From assembly GCA_035764525.1 (NCBI GenBank), contig DASTZB010000287.1:1-15092 (forward strand): a stretch of DNA of 15,092 nt, in the 5' to 3' direction. A model generated the notes under the pieces. That model did no database searches. It was given only the letters and a program-made list of their open reading frames with translations, and was not told where the DNA came from. Shown here one piece after another: positions 8,033 through 15,092 of this stretch. The position numbers were made by a program, and so were the translations under genes. The stretch is from VBAS01 sp035764525. GTDB lineage: Bacteria > Bacteroidota > Bacteroidia > Chitinophagales > Chitinophagaceae. How positions within the stretch are numbered: the stretch's first letter is position 1; each line of letters opens with the position of its first letter.

Positions 8033-9202
8033 ATGAGACCAACTGTGCTTAAATTAACTGCTGCAATACTGCTCCTTTCCGGAATTCACCATAAGACCAA
8101 GGCTCAGGGTGTAGATCCAATTAATGTGGTTACTACCGCCGTTCCTTTTTTACGTATATCGCCTGATGCCCGCGCGGCTGGTATGGGTGACCTGGGATTA
8201 GCTACTTCGCCAGACGCCAATGCATCATTCTGGAATCTTGCAAAAGTTCCTTATAACACGACTAAAGGCGGCATTTCTTTATCATATACACCATGGTTAA
8301 AAGATATTCTTAGTGACGTTTATCTTGCATCAGTAGCGGGATTTTATAAATTCGATGATCAACAAGCTATATCCGGATCCTTACGTTATTTCAGCCTTGG
8401 GAATATTCAATTTACTGATAACCTTGGTAATGATCTCAATACTTTCCGTCCTCGTGAATTTGGAGTTGATGTTGGTTATTCAAGGAAGCTTTCTGAAAAG
8501 TCAGGTATCGGAGTCGGTTTAAAATATATTTATTCAAATCTTGCTCAAGGACCTGCGGCTGGTAATAATTATAAAGCAGCGAGCGCTGTTGCCGGTGACC
8601 TTGCTTATTATTACAATGGGCATAATGACCTTGGGCAAGGTTGGGCATTCGGCGCAGTTTTGAGCAATCTTGGTTCAAAGATCTCTTATACTGATAATGC
8701 TGATCAAAAAGATTATATTCCAGCCAACTTGGGACTAGGTACTACTTATTCAAGAGTTTTTAACGCTGCTAATTCATTAACTTTTGGTGTTGATGTGAAT
8801 AAATTACTTGTTCCCACTCCTCCGGCAGATCCAGCTACAGCACAGCAATTGGAAGAATATCGCAGTAAAAGTGTAATTAGCAGTTGGTTCAGTTCTTTTG
8901 GTGATGCTCCTGGTGGATTCAGTGAAGAAATTAAAGAATTCCAGCTATCAATTGGTGCTGAGTACTGGTATAACAACCAGTTTGCACTGCGTACAGGTTA
9001 TTTCTATGAAGATAAAACGAAAGGAAATCGCAGGTATTTTACAATGGGTGTCGGTATAAAGTATCAAAGTTTTGGTCTTGATTTCTCATACCTGCTTCCT
9101 TCGGGAAGTGGTGTTGATCGCAATCCTTTGTCAAACACATTACGATTCTCATTACATTTTAGTTTTGATGGGTCAGGGGCTTCAAACTCAACTGGTAACT
9201 AA
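8033..9202 (+). CDS. porV: PorV (LptO), type IX secretion system outer-membrane barrel protein
   Basis: PorV is a FadL-like outer-membrane beta-barrel that takes cargo from the SprA/Sov translocon through its C-terminal domain and presents it to PorU. The 389-residue product has a signal peptide cleaved before Gln25 (TKA|Q). The PorV/UPF0164 signature follows: FLRISPDARAAGMGDLGLAT at 39-58, then PDANASFWNLAKVPY. The rest is made of alternating amphipathic strands with many aromatic girdle residues, ending with the strand LRFSLHFSF and a short Ser/Asn-rich tail. The ATG at 8033 is the only good start for a complete signal peptide. It follows porU by 84 bases with no terminator between, and is closed by a strong terminator at 9224-9255, so porU-porV is probably one unit. 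TATATTTA at 8003-8010 is one base off a -7 box and could give extra porV transcription. Confidence 0.95.
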   Translation: MRPTVLKLTAAILLLSGIHHKTKAQGVDPINVVTTAVPFLRISPDARAAGMGDLGLATSPDANASFWNLAKVPYNTTKGGISLSYTPWLKDILSDVYLASVAGFYKFDDQQAISGSLRYFSLGNIQFTDNLGNDLNTFRPREFGVDVGYSRKLSEKSGIGVGLKYIYSNLAQGPAAGNNYKAASAVAGDLAYYYNGHNDLGQGWAFGAVLSNLGSKISYTDNADQKDYIPANLGLGTTYSRVFNAANSLTFGVDVNKLLVPTPPADPATAQQLEEYRSKSVISSWFSSFGDAPGGFSEEIKEFQLSIGAEYWYNNQFALRTGYFYEDKTKGNRRYFTMGVGIKYQSFGLDFSYLLPSGSGVDRNPLSNTLRFSLHFSFDGSGASNSTGN

Positions 9203-9223
9203 GAATGATAAATAATTTATAGT

Positions 9224-9255
9224 GACGTCTCGCCTTAGGCGAGACGTCTTTTTTT
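9224..9255 (+). terminator. Strong rho-independent terminator after porV
   Basis: A perfect 11-base stem, GACGTCTCGCC (9224-9234) with GGCGAGACGTC (9238-9248), closes a three-base TTA loop and is followed by seven T (9249-9255). It lies 21 bases after the porV stop. This is the strongest hairpin in the window and separates the T9SS unit from ispF. Confidence 0.93.
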
Positions 9256-9262
9256 ATATTTG
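9255..9262 (+). promoter_or_regulatory. Candidate -7 promoter box of ispF
   Basis: TATATTTG matches TAnnTTTG exactly and begins on the last T of the porV terminator, 17 bases before the ispF ATG. No TTG is present at the -33 distance, where the terminator stem lies. After such a strong terminator ispF needs its own promoter, which supports the call. Confidence 0.42.
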
Positions 9263-9279
9263 AATAAATAAAGAATTAC

Positions 9280-9759
9280 ATGTCTTATCGGATTGGAAGC
9301 GGGGTTGATTTTCACCAACTACAAAAAGGAAGAGAACTATGGCTCGGCGGGGTGAATATTCCATTTAAGAAGGGAGCTTTAGGACATAGCGATGCCGATG
9401 TATTGCTTCATGCTATTTGCGACGCTTTACTCGGCGCTCTTGCACTGGGAGATATAGGTGTTCATTTTCCTAATACCGCTGACGAATTTAAAAATATTCA
9501 GAGCATTATATTATTACAACGAGCAATGGACCTGGTTAAGCAAAAAGGGTATTCAGTTGTAAATATTGACAGCACAATTTGTTTAGAGGAGCCAAAACTG
9601 AAACAATACACTTCAGAAATGCGAAAGATAATTGCAGAGGCCACCAACGTTTCAGAAAATGATGTTTCAATAAAAGCAACAACAACTGAAGAGATGGGAT
9701 TTATAGGAAAAGGAAAAGGCATCATGGCATATGCTACAGTGTTGCTTCAAAAAGTTTAA
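9280..9759 (+). CDS. ispF: 2-C-methyl-D-erythritol 2,4-cyclodiphosphate synthase
   Basis: IspF is a cytoplasmic homotrimer of the MEP isoprenoid pathway. It converts CDP-ME 2-phosphate to the 2,4-cyclodiphosphate with loss of CMP. The 159-residue protein has the usual length. The N terminus RIGSGVDFHQL supplies metal ligands Asp10 and His12. GHSDADVLLHAICDALLGAL (35-54) supplies His44 and the substrate loop, and DIGVHFPNT follows. The C-terminal CDP-binding motif is KATTTEEMGFIGKGKGI. All expected metal ligands are present, so an active enzyme is likely. The ATG at 9280 is the first in frame and fits the family N terminus. The gene lies between the porV terminator and dut. The 57-base gap to dut contains no terminator, so the two may be co-transcribed. 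Confidence 0.97.
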   Translation: MSYRIGSGVDFHQLQKGRELWLGGVNIPFKKGALGHSDADVLLHAICDALLGALALGDIGVHFPNTADEFKNIQSIILLQRAMDLVKQKGYSVVNIDSTICLEEPKLKQYTSEMRKIIAEATNVSENDVSIKATTTEEMGFIGKGKGIMAYATVLLQKV

Positions 9760-9803
9760 CTGGCTATTCGTAGCACCGAGTCTCCTTTATGCCTTTGAAA
9801 CTT

Positions 9804-9811
9804 TAACTTTG
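9804..9811 (+). promoter_or_regulatory. Candidate -7 promoter box of dut
   Basis: TAACTTTG matches TAnnTTTG exactly and ends 5 bases before the dut ATG at 9817. No -33 TTG is visible at the usual distance. If used, transcription would start at or inside the start codon, giving a leaderless mRNA. Sequence match only. Confidence 0.33.
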
Positions 9812-9816
9812 CCAGA

Positions 9817-10260
9817 ATGTCGCCAATCAATATAAAGATCGTTAATACATCTGCGAACCCATTGCCCCAGTATGCAACCAAAGGGTCATCAGGAATGGAT
9901 ATAAGGGCATCATTAGACATACCAGTAACACTTCAGCCACTTGAAAGAGCTTTGATACCAACGGGATTGTTTGTTGAAATACCTAATGGATACGAAATTC
10001 AAATAAGACCAAGAAGTGGCCTGGCTAGTAAACAAGGGATCACATGTCTGAATTCACCCGGCACAATAGATTCAGACTATCGTGGAGAAATTAAGATCAT
10101 ATTGATAAATCTTTCTGCAGAAGAGCAGGTTATTAATCAGGGTGACAGGATAGCGCAAATGATAATTCAGAAAATAGAAAGAGCAGAGTTTGAGCAAGTA
10201 GAATTTTTAAATGAAACTGAAAGGGCCGCAGGTGGTTTTGGTCATACAGGAAAACAATAA
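9817..10260 (+). CDS. dut: Deoxyuridine 5'-triphosphate nucleotidohydrolase (dUTPase)
   Basis: This trimeric dUTPase hydrolyses dUTP to dUMP and pyrophosphate, keeping uracil out of DNA and feeding thymidylate synthesis. All five conserved motifs are present in order in 147 residues: I, GSSGMDIRA (23-31); II, RPRSGLASKQGI (64-75); III, GTIDSDYRGEI (82-92) with the water-activating Asp85; IV, GDRIAQMII; and V, ERAAGGFGHTG (about 135-145), the flexible C-terminal arm that closes over the substrate. Length and motif spacing are normal. The DUF4292 gene starts only 2 bases after the stop, so these two are certainly one transcript. A -7 box lies directly ahead of the start. Confidence 0.97.
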   Translation: MSPINIKIVNTSANPLPQYATKGSSGMDIRASLDIPVTLQPLERALIPTGLFVEIPNGYEIQIRPRSGLASKQGITCLNSPGTIDSDYRGEIKIILINLSAEEQVINQGDRIAQMIIQKIERAEFEQVEFLNETERAAGGFGHTGKQ

Positions 10261-10262
10261 GA

Positions 10263-11081
10263 ATGTTCAGGTTTATTCTAATATTAATTACAGGGGCATT
10301 GCTGGTATCATCATGCCGGTCTACCCGGAAAATTCAATCGGCTATCTCGGTAAAAAAAGATTCAGTAGAAGTAGTGAAGCCGACATCTGACCCGCATCAG
10401 GATTCCATTAAGTTTATAAAAGATAATTATTATCAACTCCTTTCAAACAAGATCGAGTTTGAGACTTTTTCTGCAAAGGTCAATACAGATTACGAAGGAG
10501 GTGATGGAAAAAAATATGATGTAAATGTTTTTATCAGGATGAAAAAAGATAGCCTCATCTGGATATCAGTAAATGGTGCATTAGGAATCGAAGGTATGCG
10601 GGTATTAATTGATAAAGATTCTGTACGCATTTTAAATAAACTGGATAAGGAATACCAGGTACGATCGCTGGAATACCTCACAGAAGTTGCAGCATTACCA
10701 CTTGACCTGCGCGCAGTACAGGAATTAATTATAGGCAACCCGGTTTTCCTTGATACAAATATTGTTTCTTATTCCACGGAAGGGAATAAGATTTCCTTAT
10801 TAAGCGAGGGGCATTGGTTCAGGCACCTGATCTCAATGAATAATAATGATCATCTTGTCTTGCATAGTAAACTTGATGATGTTGACATATTAAGAAACAG
10901 GACCTGTTTTCTCGCCTACTCTGACTACGAAACTGACAAGGGAGCGAAATTTTCGACCAGCCGTACTATATCGGTTACAGAGAAAAATAAACTTGATGTA
11001 AAACTTAAATTCAAGCAATATGCTTTTAATGAAACGTTAAGTTATCCGTTTTCAGTGCCCAAAAACTATAAAAGGAAATAA
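10263..11081 (+). CDS. DUF4292 family lipoprotein, LolA/LolB-like outer-membrane lipoprotein
   Basis: This 272-residue protein has a lipoprotein signal peptide (MFRFILILITG...) with lipobox LVSSC and Cys18 as the lipid-bearing residue. Ser rather than Asp follows closely, which agrees with outer-membrane delivery. A short linker rich in charged residues (20-55) leads into an all-beta domain matching DUF4292, a Bacteroidota family of unproven function. From about residue 60 the pattern resembles LolB: FETFSAKVNTDY, then DSLIWISVNGALGIEGMRV, a VRILNK strand, EYQVRSLEYL, and LPLDLRAVQELIIGNP at 145-160, which recalls the LolB region before its late loop. This suggests a half-barrel that binds acyl chains and may receive lipoproteins at the outer membrane; that is inference. 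It starts 2 bases after dut and is followed after 79 bases by an EnvC-like gene. Confidence 0.8.
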   Translation: MFRFILILITGALLVSSCRSTRKIQSAISVKKDSVEVVKPTSDPHQDSIKFIKDNYYQLLSNKIEFETFSAKVNTDYEGGDGKKYDVNVFIRMKKDSLIWISVNGALGIEGMRVLIDKDSVRILNKLDKEYQVRSLEYLTEVAALPLDLRAVQELIIGNPVFLDTNIVSYSTEGNKISLLSEGHWFRHLISMNNNDHLVLHSKLDDVDILRNRTCFLAYSDYETDKGAKFSTSRTISVTEKNKLDVKLKFKQYAFNETLSYPFSVPKNYKRK

Positions 11082-11160
11082 CAAATAAAATTTAATTTGC
11101 AGCTTATCGTTTTAAATTGATCCCAACCCTTTTTGATTTAGCACAAAACAGCAGGTAACC

Positions 11161-12435
11161 ATGAAAAAAAGTATCTATCTCATCTTCTCCTTTGTTTTTT
11201 CTTCCTGTTTTCTTTTTGCCCAAACAGAAGATAAGGCTCAGCTGGAAAGAGAAAGGCAGGAGATTCAAAAGGAGATCAAAGAGATCCAGGGTGAGTATGA
11301 TAAACTAAAAGGCAAAACCAAACAAATTGTCGGGCAATACAATCTTATTGACAGGAAAATAAAATTGCAGAATAAATATATCAGCAATATCAGCAAAGAA
11401 CTCCGCATGATCGATGATGATATTTACCTGAGTAATGTTGAGATCTATCGTCTTTCAAAATTATTGGACACTTTAAGAGCTCAATATTCACGCAGTGTTG
11501 TGTACGCCTATAAGAACAGGAGTAATTATGATTTCCTGAATTTTATTTTTTCTGCAAGCAGTTTTAATGATGCGATCAAACGTGTTACCTATCTTAAAAG
11601 TTACCGTGCTTATCGTGAACAACAGGTAAATACAATTAAAGAAACGCAGGCTTTAATTGCAAGAAGGAAGAATGACCAGTTAAATAAGAAGAAACAAAAA
11701 GATAATGCCCTGCAAAATCAAACAGAACAAGCCAAAGCATTGGAAGGACAGAAGAAAGAAAAGGATGTTGTGATCTCCCAATTAAAATCACAGGAAAAGG
11801 ATCTTGAAAAGAAACTTAACACAAAGAAAAAAAGAGTAAGGGAAATAAATACAGCTGTTGATGCGATCGTTAAAAGATTGATCAAGGAAGAACAGGACAG
11901 GCTAGCCGCATTGGCGCCAAAAAATACAAATCCCGCTAATCCTACCACGAATCCATCAACAGGAGCAAAGCCTGTAAGGACGGAAAGTTATCTTGAGTTA
12001 AATGCTGAAGCAAAAGCACTAGGAGCAAGTTTTGAAAACAATAAGAATAAACTTCCATGGCCGGTTGACCAGGGTTATGTATGTATTCATTATGGTTCTT
12101 ATACTATCGAAGGAACAAAATTGAGAGGAGATAACCCGGGTATTACTATCTGTACTCCGCAGCCGGGTACCAATGTAAAATCAGTATTTGATGGAGAAGT
12201 TGTAAGCGTATTTAATATTGGTGACACAAAATCAGTGATGATCCGGCATGGAAAATATTTTACCGTGTATAGTAATCTTTCTTCTGTAAGCGTATCGAAA
12301 GGGACAGAAGTGAAAAGAAATCAATCGATCGGAAAAGTAGCAGTTGATGAGGAGGATGGAGAAGGCGGCAAACTTGAATTTCTATTAATGAACGAAAATA
12401 AAAAATTGAATCCTGAACAGTGGTTGAATAAATAA
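11161..12435 (+). CDS. EnvC-like murein hydrolase activator: coiled coil plus degenerate LytM (M23) domain
   Basis: This 424-residue periplasmic protein has a signal peptide cleaved before Gln21 (FLFA|Q). Long coiled coils rich in Glu, Lys and Gln fill residues 22-135 and 155-245, split by a hinge around NFIFSASSFNDAIKRVTYL. A Pro/Asn/Thr linker (about 254-270) leads to a C-terminal LytM domain (295-424). The layout matches E. coli EnvC, including the ending LNPEQWL. Catalytic M23 peptidases need HxxxD and HxH zinc ligands; here these are Asn325/Thr329 and Lys404/Glu406, and the TYxHL histidine is Asn372, with only His363 kept. The protein therefore should not cut peptidoglycan itself but should, like EnvC, activate amidases during cell separation. 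That partner is not in the window. It follows the DUF4292 gene by 79 bases without a terminator and ends at a hairpin. Confidence 0.88.
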   Translation: MKKSIYLIFSFVFSSCFLFAQTEDKAQLERERQEIQKEIKEIQGEYDKLKGKTKQIVGQYNLIDRKIKLQNKYISNISKELRMIDDDIYLSNVEIYRLSKLLDTLRAQYSRSVVYAYKNRSNYDFLNFIFSASSFNDAIKRVTYLKSYRAYREQQVNTIKETQALIARRKNDQLNKKKQKDNALQNQTEQAKALEGQKKEKDVVISQLKSQEKDLEKKLNTKKKRVREINTAVDAIVKRLIKEEQDRLAALAPKNTNPANPTTNPSTGAKPVRTESYLELNAEAKALGASFENNKNKLPWPVDQGYVCIHYGSYTIEGTKLRGDNPGITICTPQPGTNVKSVFDGEVVSVFNIGDTKSVMIRHGKYFTVYSNLSSVSVSKGTEVKRNQSIGKVAVDEEDGEGGKLEFLLMNENKKLNPEQWLNK

Positions 12436-12464
12436 AGTTACTGAGCCGTTGTCAATAAATAAAG

Positions 12465-12489
12465 GTCATCCGATAACGGGTGACTTTTT
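12465..12489 (+). terminator. Rho-independent terminator after the EnvC-like gene
   Basis: GTCATCCG (12465-12472) pairs with CGGGTGAC (12477-12484) as eight pairs including one G-T, around the loop ATAA, followed by five T (12485-12489). The upstream AAA can pair with the T-run. It lies 29 bases after the EnvC-like stop and 3 bases before the end of convergent bshA. On the minus strand the stem is followed by CTTTATTT, so it may also end bshA transcripts, less strongly. Confidence 0.87.
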
Positions 12490-12492
12490 GCT

Positions 12493-13611
12493 TTAAAGAA
12501 ATCTTTCATATAGATTTTCATAAAGAGGAATGATTTTGCTGATATCATATTCCTGTGCATGTGCAGCCGCTCTTACCTTAAATTTTTTCAACACCTCATT
12601 ATCACGTAAAATTTTTATGGCTTGCTGTCCCATAGTTTTTACATCACCCACATCGCCCATGTATCCAGTTTCACCCGGAATATTTATTTCGCTCAAACCA
12701 CCTGCATTTGTTGTAACGATAGGGACGCCGGCCGCCATCGCTTCTAATGCTGCCAAACCAAAACTTTCATATTCGGATGGTAATAAAAAAAGGTCTGCTA
12801 TTGCTAAAATGTCCTCCATTTGTTCCTGCTTACCTACAAATCGTATTTCATCACAAAGATTCAATTCCCGACAGAGGTCTTCAGCGGCGGGTCTTTCAGG
12901 ACCATCGCCAACAAGCATTAAGCGGCTGGGTATTTTATCATTCACCTCTTTAAAGATTTTAATCACATCAGGTATGCGTTTTAATTTTCTGAAGTTTGAT
13001 GCATGCATGATCACTCTTTCTCCATTTGGGGCGATCATCTTTTTAAATGCATCGATTGGTTTTCGGTTAAAACGACTTACATCTACAAAATTCTTGATCA
13101 CATCAATATCTTTTTGAATTTTGAAATGCTTATACGTTTCATCCCGAAGATTATCTGATACAGCCGTAATGGCATCACTTTCATTAATAGAGAAGGTTAC
13201 AACAGGCGCATAGGTTTTATCTCTTCCTACAAGAGTAATATCTGTGCCATGTAAGGTTGTAATAACAGGAATATTCTTTCCTTCTTTTTTTAAAATTTGT
13301 TTTGCCATGTATGCTGCAGAAGCATGTGGTATGGCATAATGTACATGCAGCAGATCAAGATTATTGTTTTTAATAACATCCACCATGGTGCTTGCAAGAG
13401 CAGTTTCGTAAGGAGGATAATCAAACAACGGGTATGTGGGAACATGTACTTCGTGGTAAAAGATATTTGGAGTAAAAGAACCCAGCCGTACCGGTTGCTG
13501 GTAAGTTATGAAATGCACCTGGTGCCCTTTCTGTGCCAATGCTTTTCCTAATTCAGTTGCTAATACTCCTGATCCTCCGAATGTGGGATAGCAAACAATT
13601 CCTATTCTCAT
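12493..13611 (-). CDS. bshA: N-acetyl-alpha-D-glucosaminyl L-malate synthase (bacillithiol biosynthesis glycosyltransferase)
   Basis: BshA transfers GlcNAc from UDP-GlcNAc to L-malate, the first step of bacillithiol, the low-molecular-weight thiol of Firmicutes and many Bacteroidota. The product is a GT4-family, GT-B fold enzyme. The N-terminal signature IGIVCYPTFGGSGVLATELG is characteristic of BshA. The middle has LLHVHYAIPHASAAY and TTLHGTDITLVG. The C-terminal donor-binding half has RLMLVGDGPER and PSEYESFGLAALEAMAAGVP, which contains the EX7E pair of retaining GT4 enzymes. I chose the ATG at 13611 (MRIGIV) because family members start there; an in-frame ATG at 13629 would add six residues (MTITKT). 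Length of 372 is normal. Convergent with the EnvC-like gene and divergent from the M28 peptidase, it stands as a single-gene unit. The later pathway genes bshB and bshC are not in the window. Confidence 0.93.
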   Translation of the reverse strand: MRIGIVCYPTFGGSGVLATELGKALAQKGHQVHFITYQQPVRLGSFTPNIFYHEVHVPTYPLFDYPPYETALASTMVDVIKNNNLDLLHVHYAIPHASAAYMAKQILKKEGKNIPVITTLHGTDITLVGRDKTYAPVVTFSINESDAITAVSDNLRDETYKHFKIQKDIDVIKNFVDVSRFNRKPIDAFKKMIAPNGERVIMHASNFRKLKRIPDVIKIFKEVNDKIPSRLMLVGDGPERPAAEDLCRELNLCDEIRFVGKQEQMEDILAIADLFLLPSEYESFGLAALEAMAAGVPIVTTNAGGLSEINIPGETGYMGDVGDVKTMGQQAIKILRDNEVLKKFKVRAAAHAQEYDISKIIPLYENLYERFL

Positions 13612-13754
13612 GGTTTTAGTGATCGTCATAGTCCCCGAAGATAAATACTTAAATTTTATCAGCTATTGCCGCTTATATCAATAATTTGTTACAAAACGCG
13701 GCATTCTTTATTTTCAGCCTCCGGAAAATCCTTTTGATACACAAAACACAACAC
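13612..13754. promoter_or_regulatory. Divergent bshA - M28 peptidase intergenic region
   Basis: About 140 bases separate the two divergent starts. For the peptidase, TTG at 13686-13688 and TATTTTCA at 13709-13716 have the right 20-base spacing but two mismatches to TAnnTTTG. No good box was found for bshA on the minus strand. I see no hairpin or small gene here. Confidence 0.3.
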
Positions 13755-15092
13755 ATGAAGAATATCTTATTTATTGCCTTTGCATTTTTATTTGTTACAA
13801 ACAGCTTTTCCCAGAACGAAGATTCTTTGATGATAAAAAAAATATCTGATGAGATATTAATGAATGGAAAAGCTTACGACAACCTGCATTATCTCACTAA
13901 AAAAATTGGCGGAAGACTATCTGGTTCTCCTCAAATGGTAAAGGCGGAAAAATGGGGGGTAGAGCTAATGAAACAAAGCGGTGCTGATAAAGCATGGCTG
14001 CAGGAATGCATGGTGCCACATTGGGTAAGGGGCGGAAAAGATAAGGCTGACGCTTTTTATGGAGGTGATCCTATATTGATCAGACATTTAGATGTATTGG
14101 CTTTAGGAAATTCAATAGGCACAATTACACCTATAAACAATAGAGTAATTGAAGTAAAAGACTTTAATGATCTTGAATCAAAAAAAGATTCATTAAAAGG
14201 CATGATCGTTTTTTATAATTATAAATTCAACCCAACATTCATTTCAACTTTTCAATCATACGGCGATGCTGTTGGTTATCGTGGTGCAGGAGCAAGCCGT
14301 GCAGCAAAATATGGTGCCGTGGCCGTGATCGTAAGAAGTATGACGCATAGCACTGATAATAATCCTCACACCGGTGCATTGCGCTATGATACAACATTGC
14401 CAAGAATTCCTGCTGTGGCAATCGGTTTAAAAGATGCAGATTGGTTAAGTAAGCAATTAGAATTTACCAGTGTGTCAATATATATGAAAACCGGAGGCCG
14501 TTTCCTTCCTGATACGATCGGTCACAATGTGATCGGTGAATTGACCGGCTCAGAATTTCCTGATGAAATAATTACCATCGGGGGGCATCTCGATTCATGG
14601 GATCCTGCAGAAGGAGCTCACGATGATGGTGCAGGCGTTGTTCATACGATTGAAATATTAAGAGCATTCAAAGCATTGGGATATAAACCAAAGCATACTA
14701 TACGATTCGTTTTGTTCATGAATGAAGAAAATGGTTTGCGCGGAGGCGCTAAATATGCACAAGAGGCAAAAGAAAAAAATGAAAAACATATTTTCGCTTT
14801 AGAAAGCGATGCCGGTGGCTTTACGCCCCGCGGATTTAGTTTTGGCGGAACTCCTGAACAATTACAAAAATTACAAAAGTGGGTTCCTCTTCTTCATCCT
14901 TATGGTGTTTATGAGATTACCAATGGCGGCGGCGGTGCGGATATTGGTCCGCTGAATAGAACATTTAACACCCCGGTAGCAGAATTAAGCCCCGACTCGC
15001 AACGATATTTCGATTATCATCATGCAAGAAATGATGTATTTGAAAATGTAAATAAAAGGGAGTTGGAATTAGGGGCAGTTAATATGGCAGCA
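13755..15092 (+). CDS. Secreted M28-family zinc peptidase with PA domain (carboxypeptidase Q-like); 3' end outside window
   Basis: The frame is open from the ATG at 13755 to the window edge (446 codons, no stop), so the C terminus is missing, probably by only a short stretch. A signal peptide is cleaved before Gln20 (NSFS|Q). A protease-associated domain is inserted at about 120-245 (GAGASRAAKYGAVAVIV; RIPAVAIG). The M28 co-catalytic zinc site is complete: His278 and Asp280 in GGHLDSWD, Asp290 in GAHDDGAG, Glu324/Glu325 in MNEENGLRGG, Asp352 in ESDAGG, and His423 in DYHHARND. It should therefore be an active amino- or carboxypeptidase in the periplasm or outside the cell. The motifs are closest to the carboxypeptidase Q type; the precise substrate cannot be told. 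Whether a T9SS C-terminal domain follows is not visible. It is divergent from bshA. Confidence 0.9.
   Translation, partial: MKNILFIAFAFLFVTNSFSQNEDSLMIKKISDEILMNGKAYDNLHYLTKKIGGRLSGSPQMVKAEKWGVELMKQSGADKAWLQECMVPHWVRGGKDKADAFYGGDPILIRHLDVLALGNSIGTITPINNRVIEVKDFNDLESKKDSLKGMIVFYNYKFNPTFISTFQSYGDAVGYRGAGASRAAKYGAVAVIVRSMTHSTDNNPHTGALRYDTTLPRIPAVAIGLKDADWLSKQLEFTSVSIYMKTGGRFLPDTIGHNVIGELTGSEFPDEIITIGGHLDSWDPAEGAHDDGAGVVHTIEILRAFKALGYKPKHTIRFVLFMNEENGLRGGAKYAQEAKEKNEKHIFALESDAGGFTPRGFSFGGTPEQLQKLQKWVPLLHPYGVYEITNGGGGADIGPLNRTFNTPVAELSPDSQRYFDYHHARNDVFENVNKRELELGAVNMAA

Noticed and set aside
9755..9816. CTGGC...GCCAG inverted repeat between ispF and dut as a terminator
   Set aside because: Five-base arms with a spacer of about 50 bases and no T-run; not convincing.
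11161..12435. Calling the LytM protein an active M23 endopeptidase
   Set aside because: The zinc ligands are missing at all four positions.
12530..13117. 195-codon open frame on the plus strand antisense to bshA
   Set aside because: It is Ser/Ile/Leu-rich with no recognisable domain and lies entirely within the well-supported bshA gene; a shadow frame.
1..15092. tRNA, rRNA, CRISPR array, insertion sequence or prophage
   Set aside because: Intergenic gaps are all under about 180 bases and contain no cloverleaf, regular repeats or terminal inverted repeats; no transposase or integrase motif is present.

Overview
The window is a compact, AT-rich chromosomal segment from a member of the Bacteroidota, most probably a Chitinophagales/Chitinophagaceae-type organism. 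Three signs support this: components of the type IX secretion system (GldJ, PorU, PorV) and of the bacillithiol pathway (BshA); starts without Shine-Dalgarno sequences but several copies of the Bacteroidota -7 promoter element TAnnTTTG; and signal peptides that cleave just before Gln or at an S-C lipobox. No phage, transposon, tRNA, rRNA or CRISPR was seen, and no gene-free stretch exceeds about 180 bases. The family-level assignment is an inference; the phylum is well supported.

Layout from left to right. Positions 1-2709 (minus strand) carry a partial YeeE/YedE transporter half (probable thiosulfate/sulfur import), a TauE/SafE membrane exporter and murF, the last ligase of the cytoplasmic peptidoglycan precursor pathway. 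A rho-independent terminator separates murF from gldJ (minus), a gliding/T9SS outer-membrane lipoprotein. From an intergenic region with an inverted repeat, porU (the T9SS sortase) and porV (the outer-membrane shuttle that binds cargo CTDs and works with PorU) run on the plus strand and end at a very strong terminator. A second plus-strand cluster follows: ispF (isoprenoid synthesis), dut (dUTPase), a DUF4292 lipoprotein that looks LolB-like, and an EnvC-type LytM protein with all catalytic positions replaced. A terminator lies between that cluster and the convergent bshA (minus; first step of bacillithiol synthesis). Divergent from bshA is a secreted M28 zinc peptidase, cut by the right edge.

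Functionally the core of the window is the cell envelope. gldJ-porU-porV belong to one secretion and attachment machine. The DUF4292 protein may help deliver lipoproteins such as GldJ to the outer membrane. MurF and the EnvC-like protein act in building and remodelling peptidoglycan. Sulfur transport at the left edge and bacillithiol synthesis at the right are separate units. This is mostly conserved core genome, and I found no clearly new multi-gene system. The points most worth a second look are the LolB-like reading of DUF4292, the -7 boxes placed almost on the start codons of murF and dut (possible leaderless mRNAs), the inverted repeat between gldJ and porU, and the catalytically dead LytM and FGE-fold proteins.
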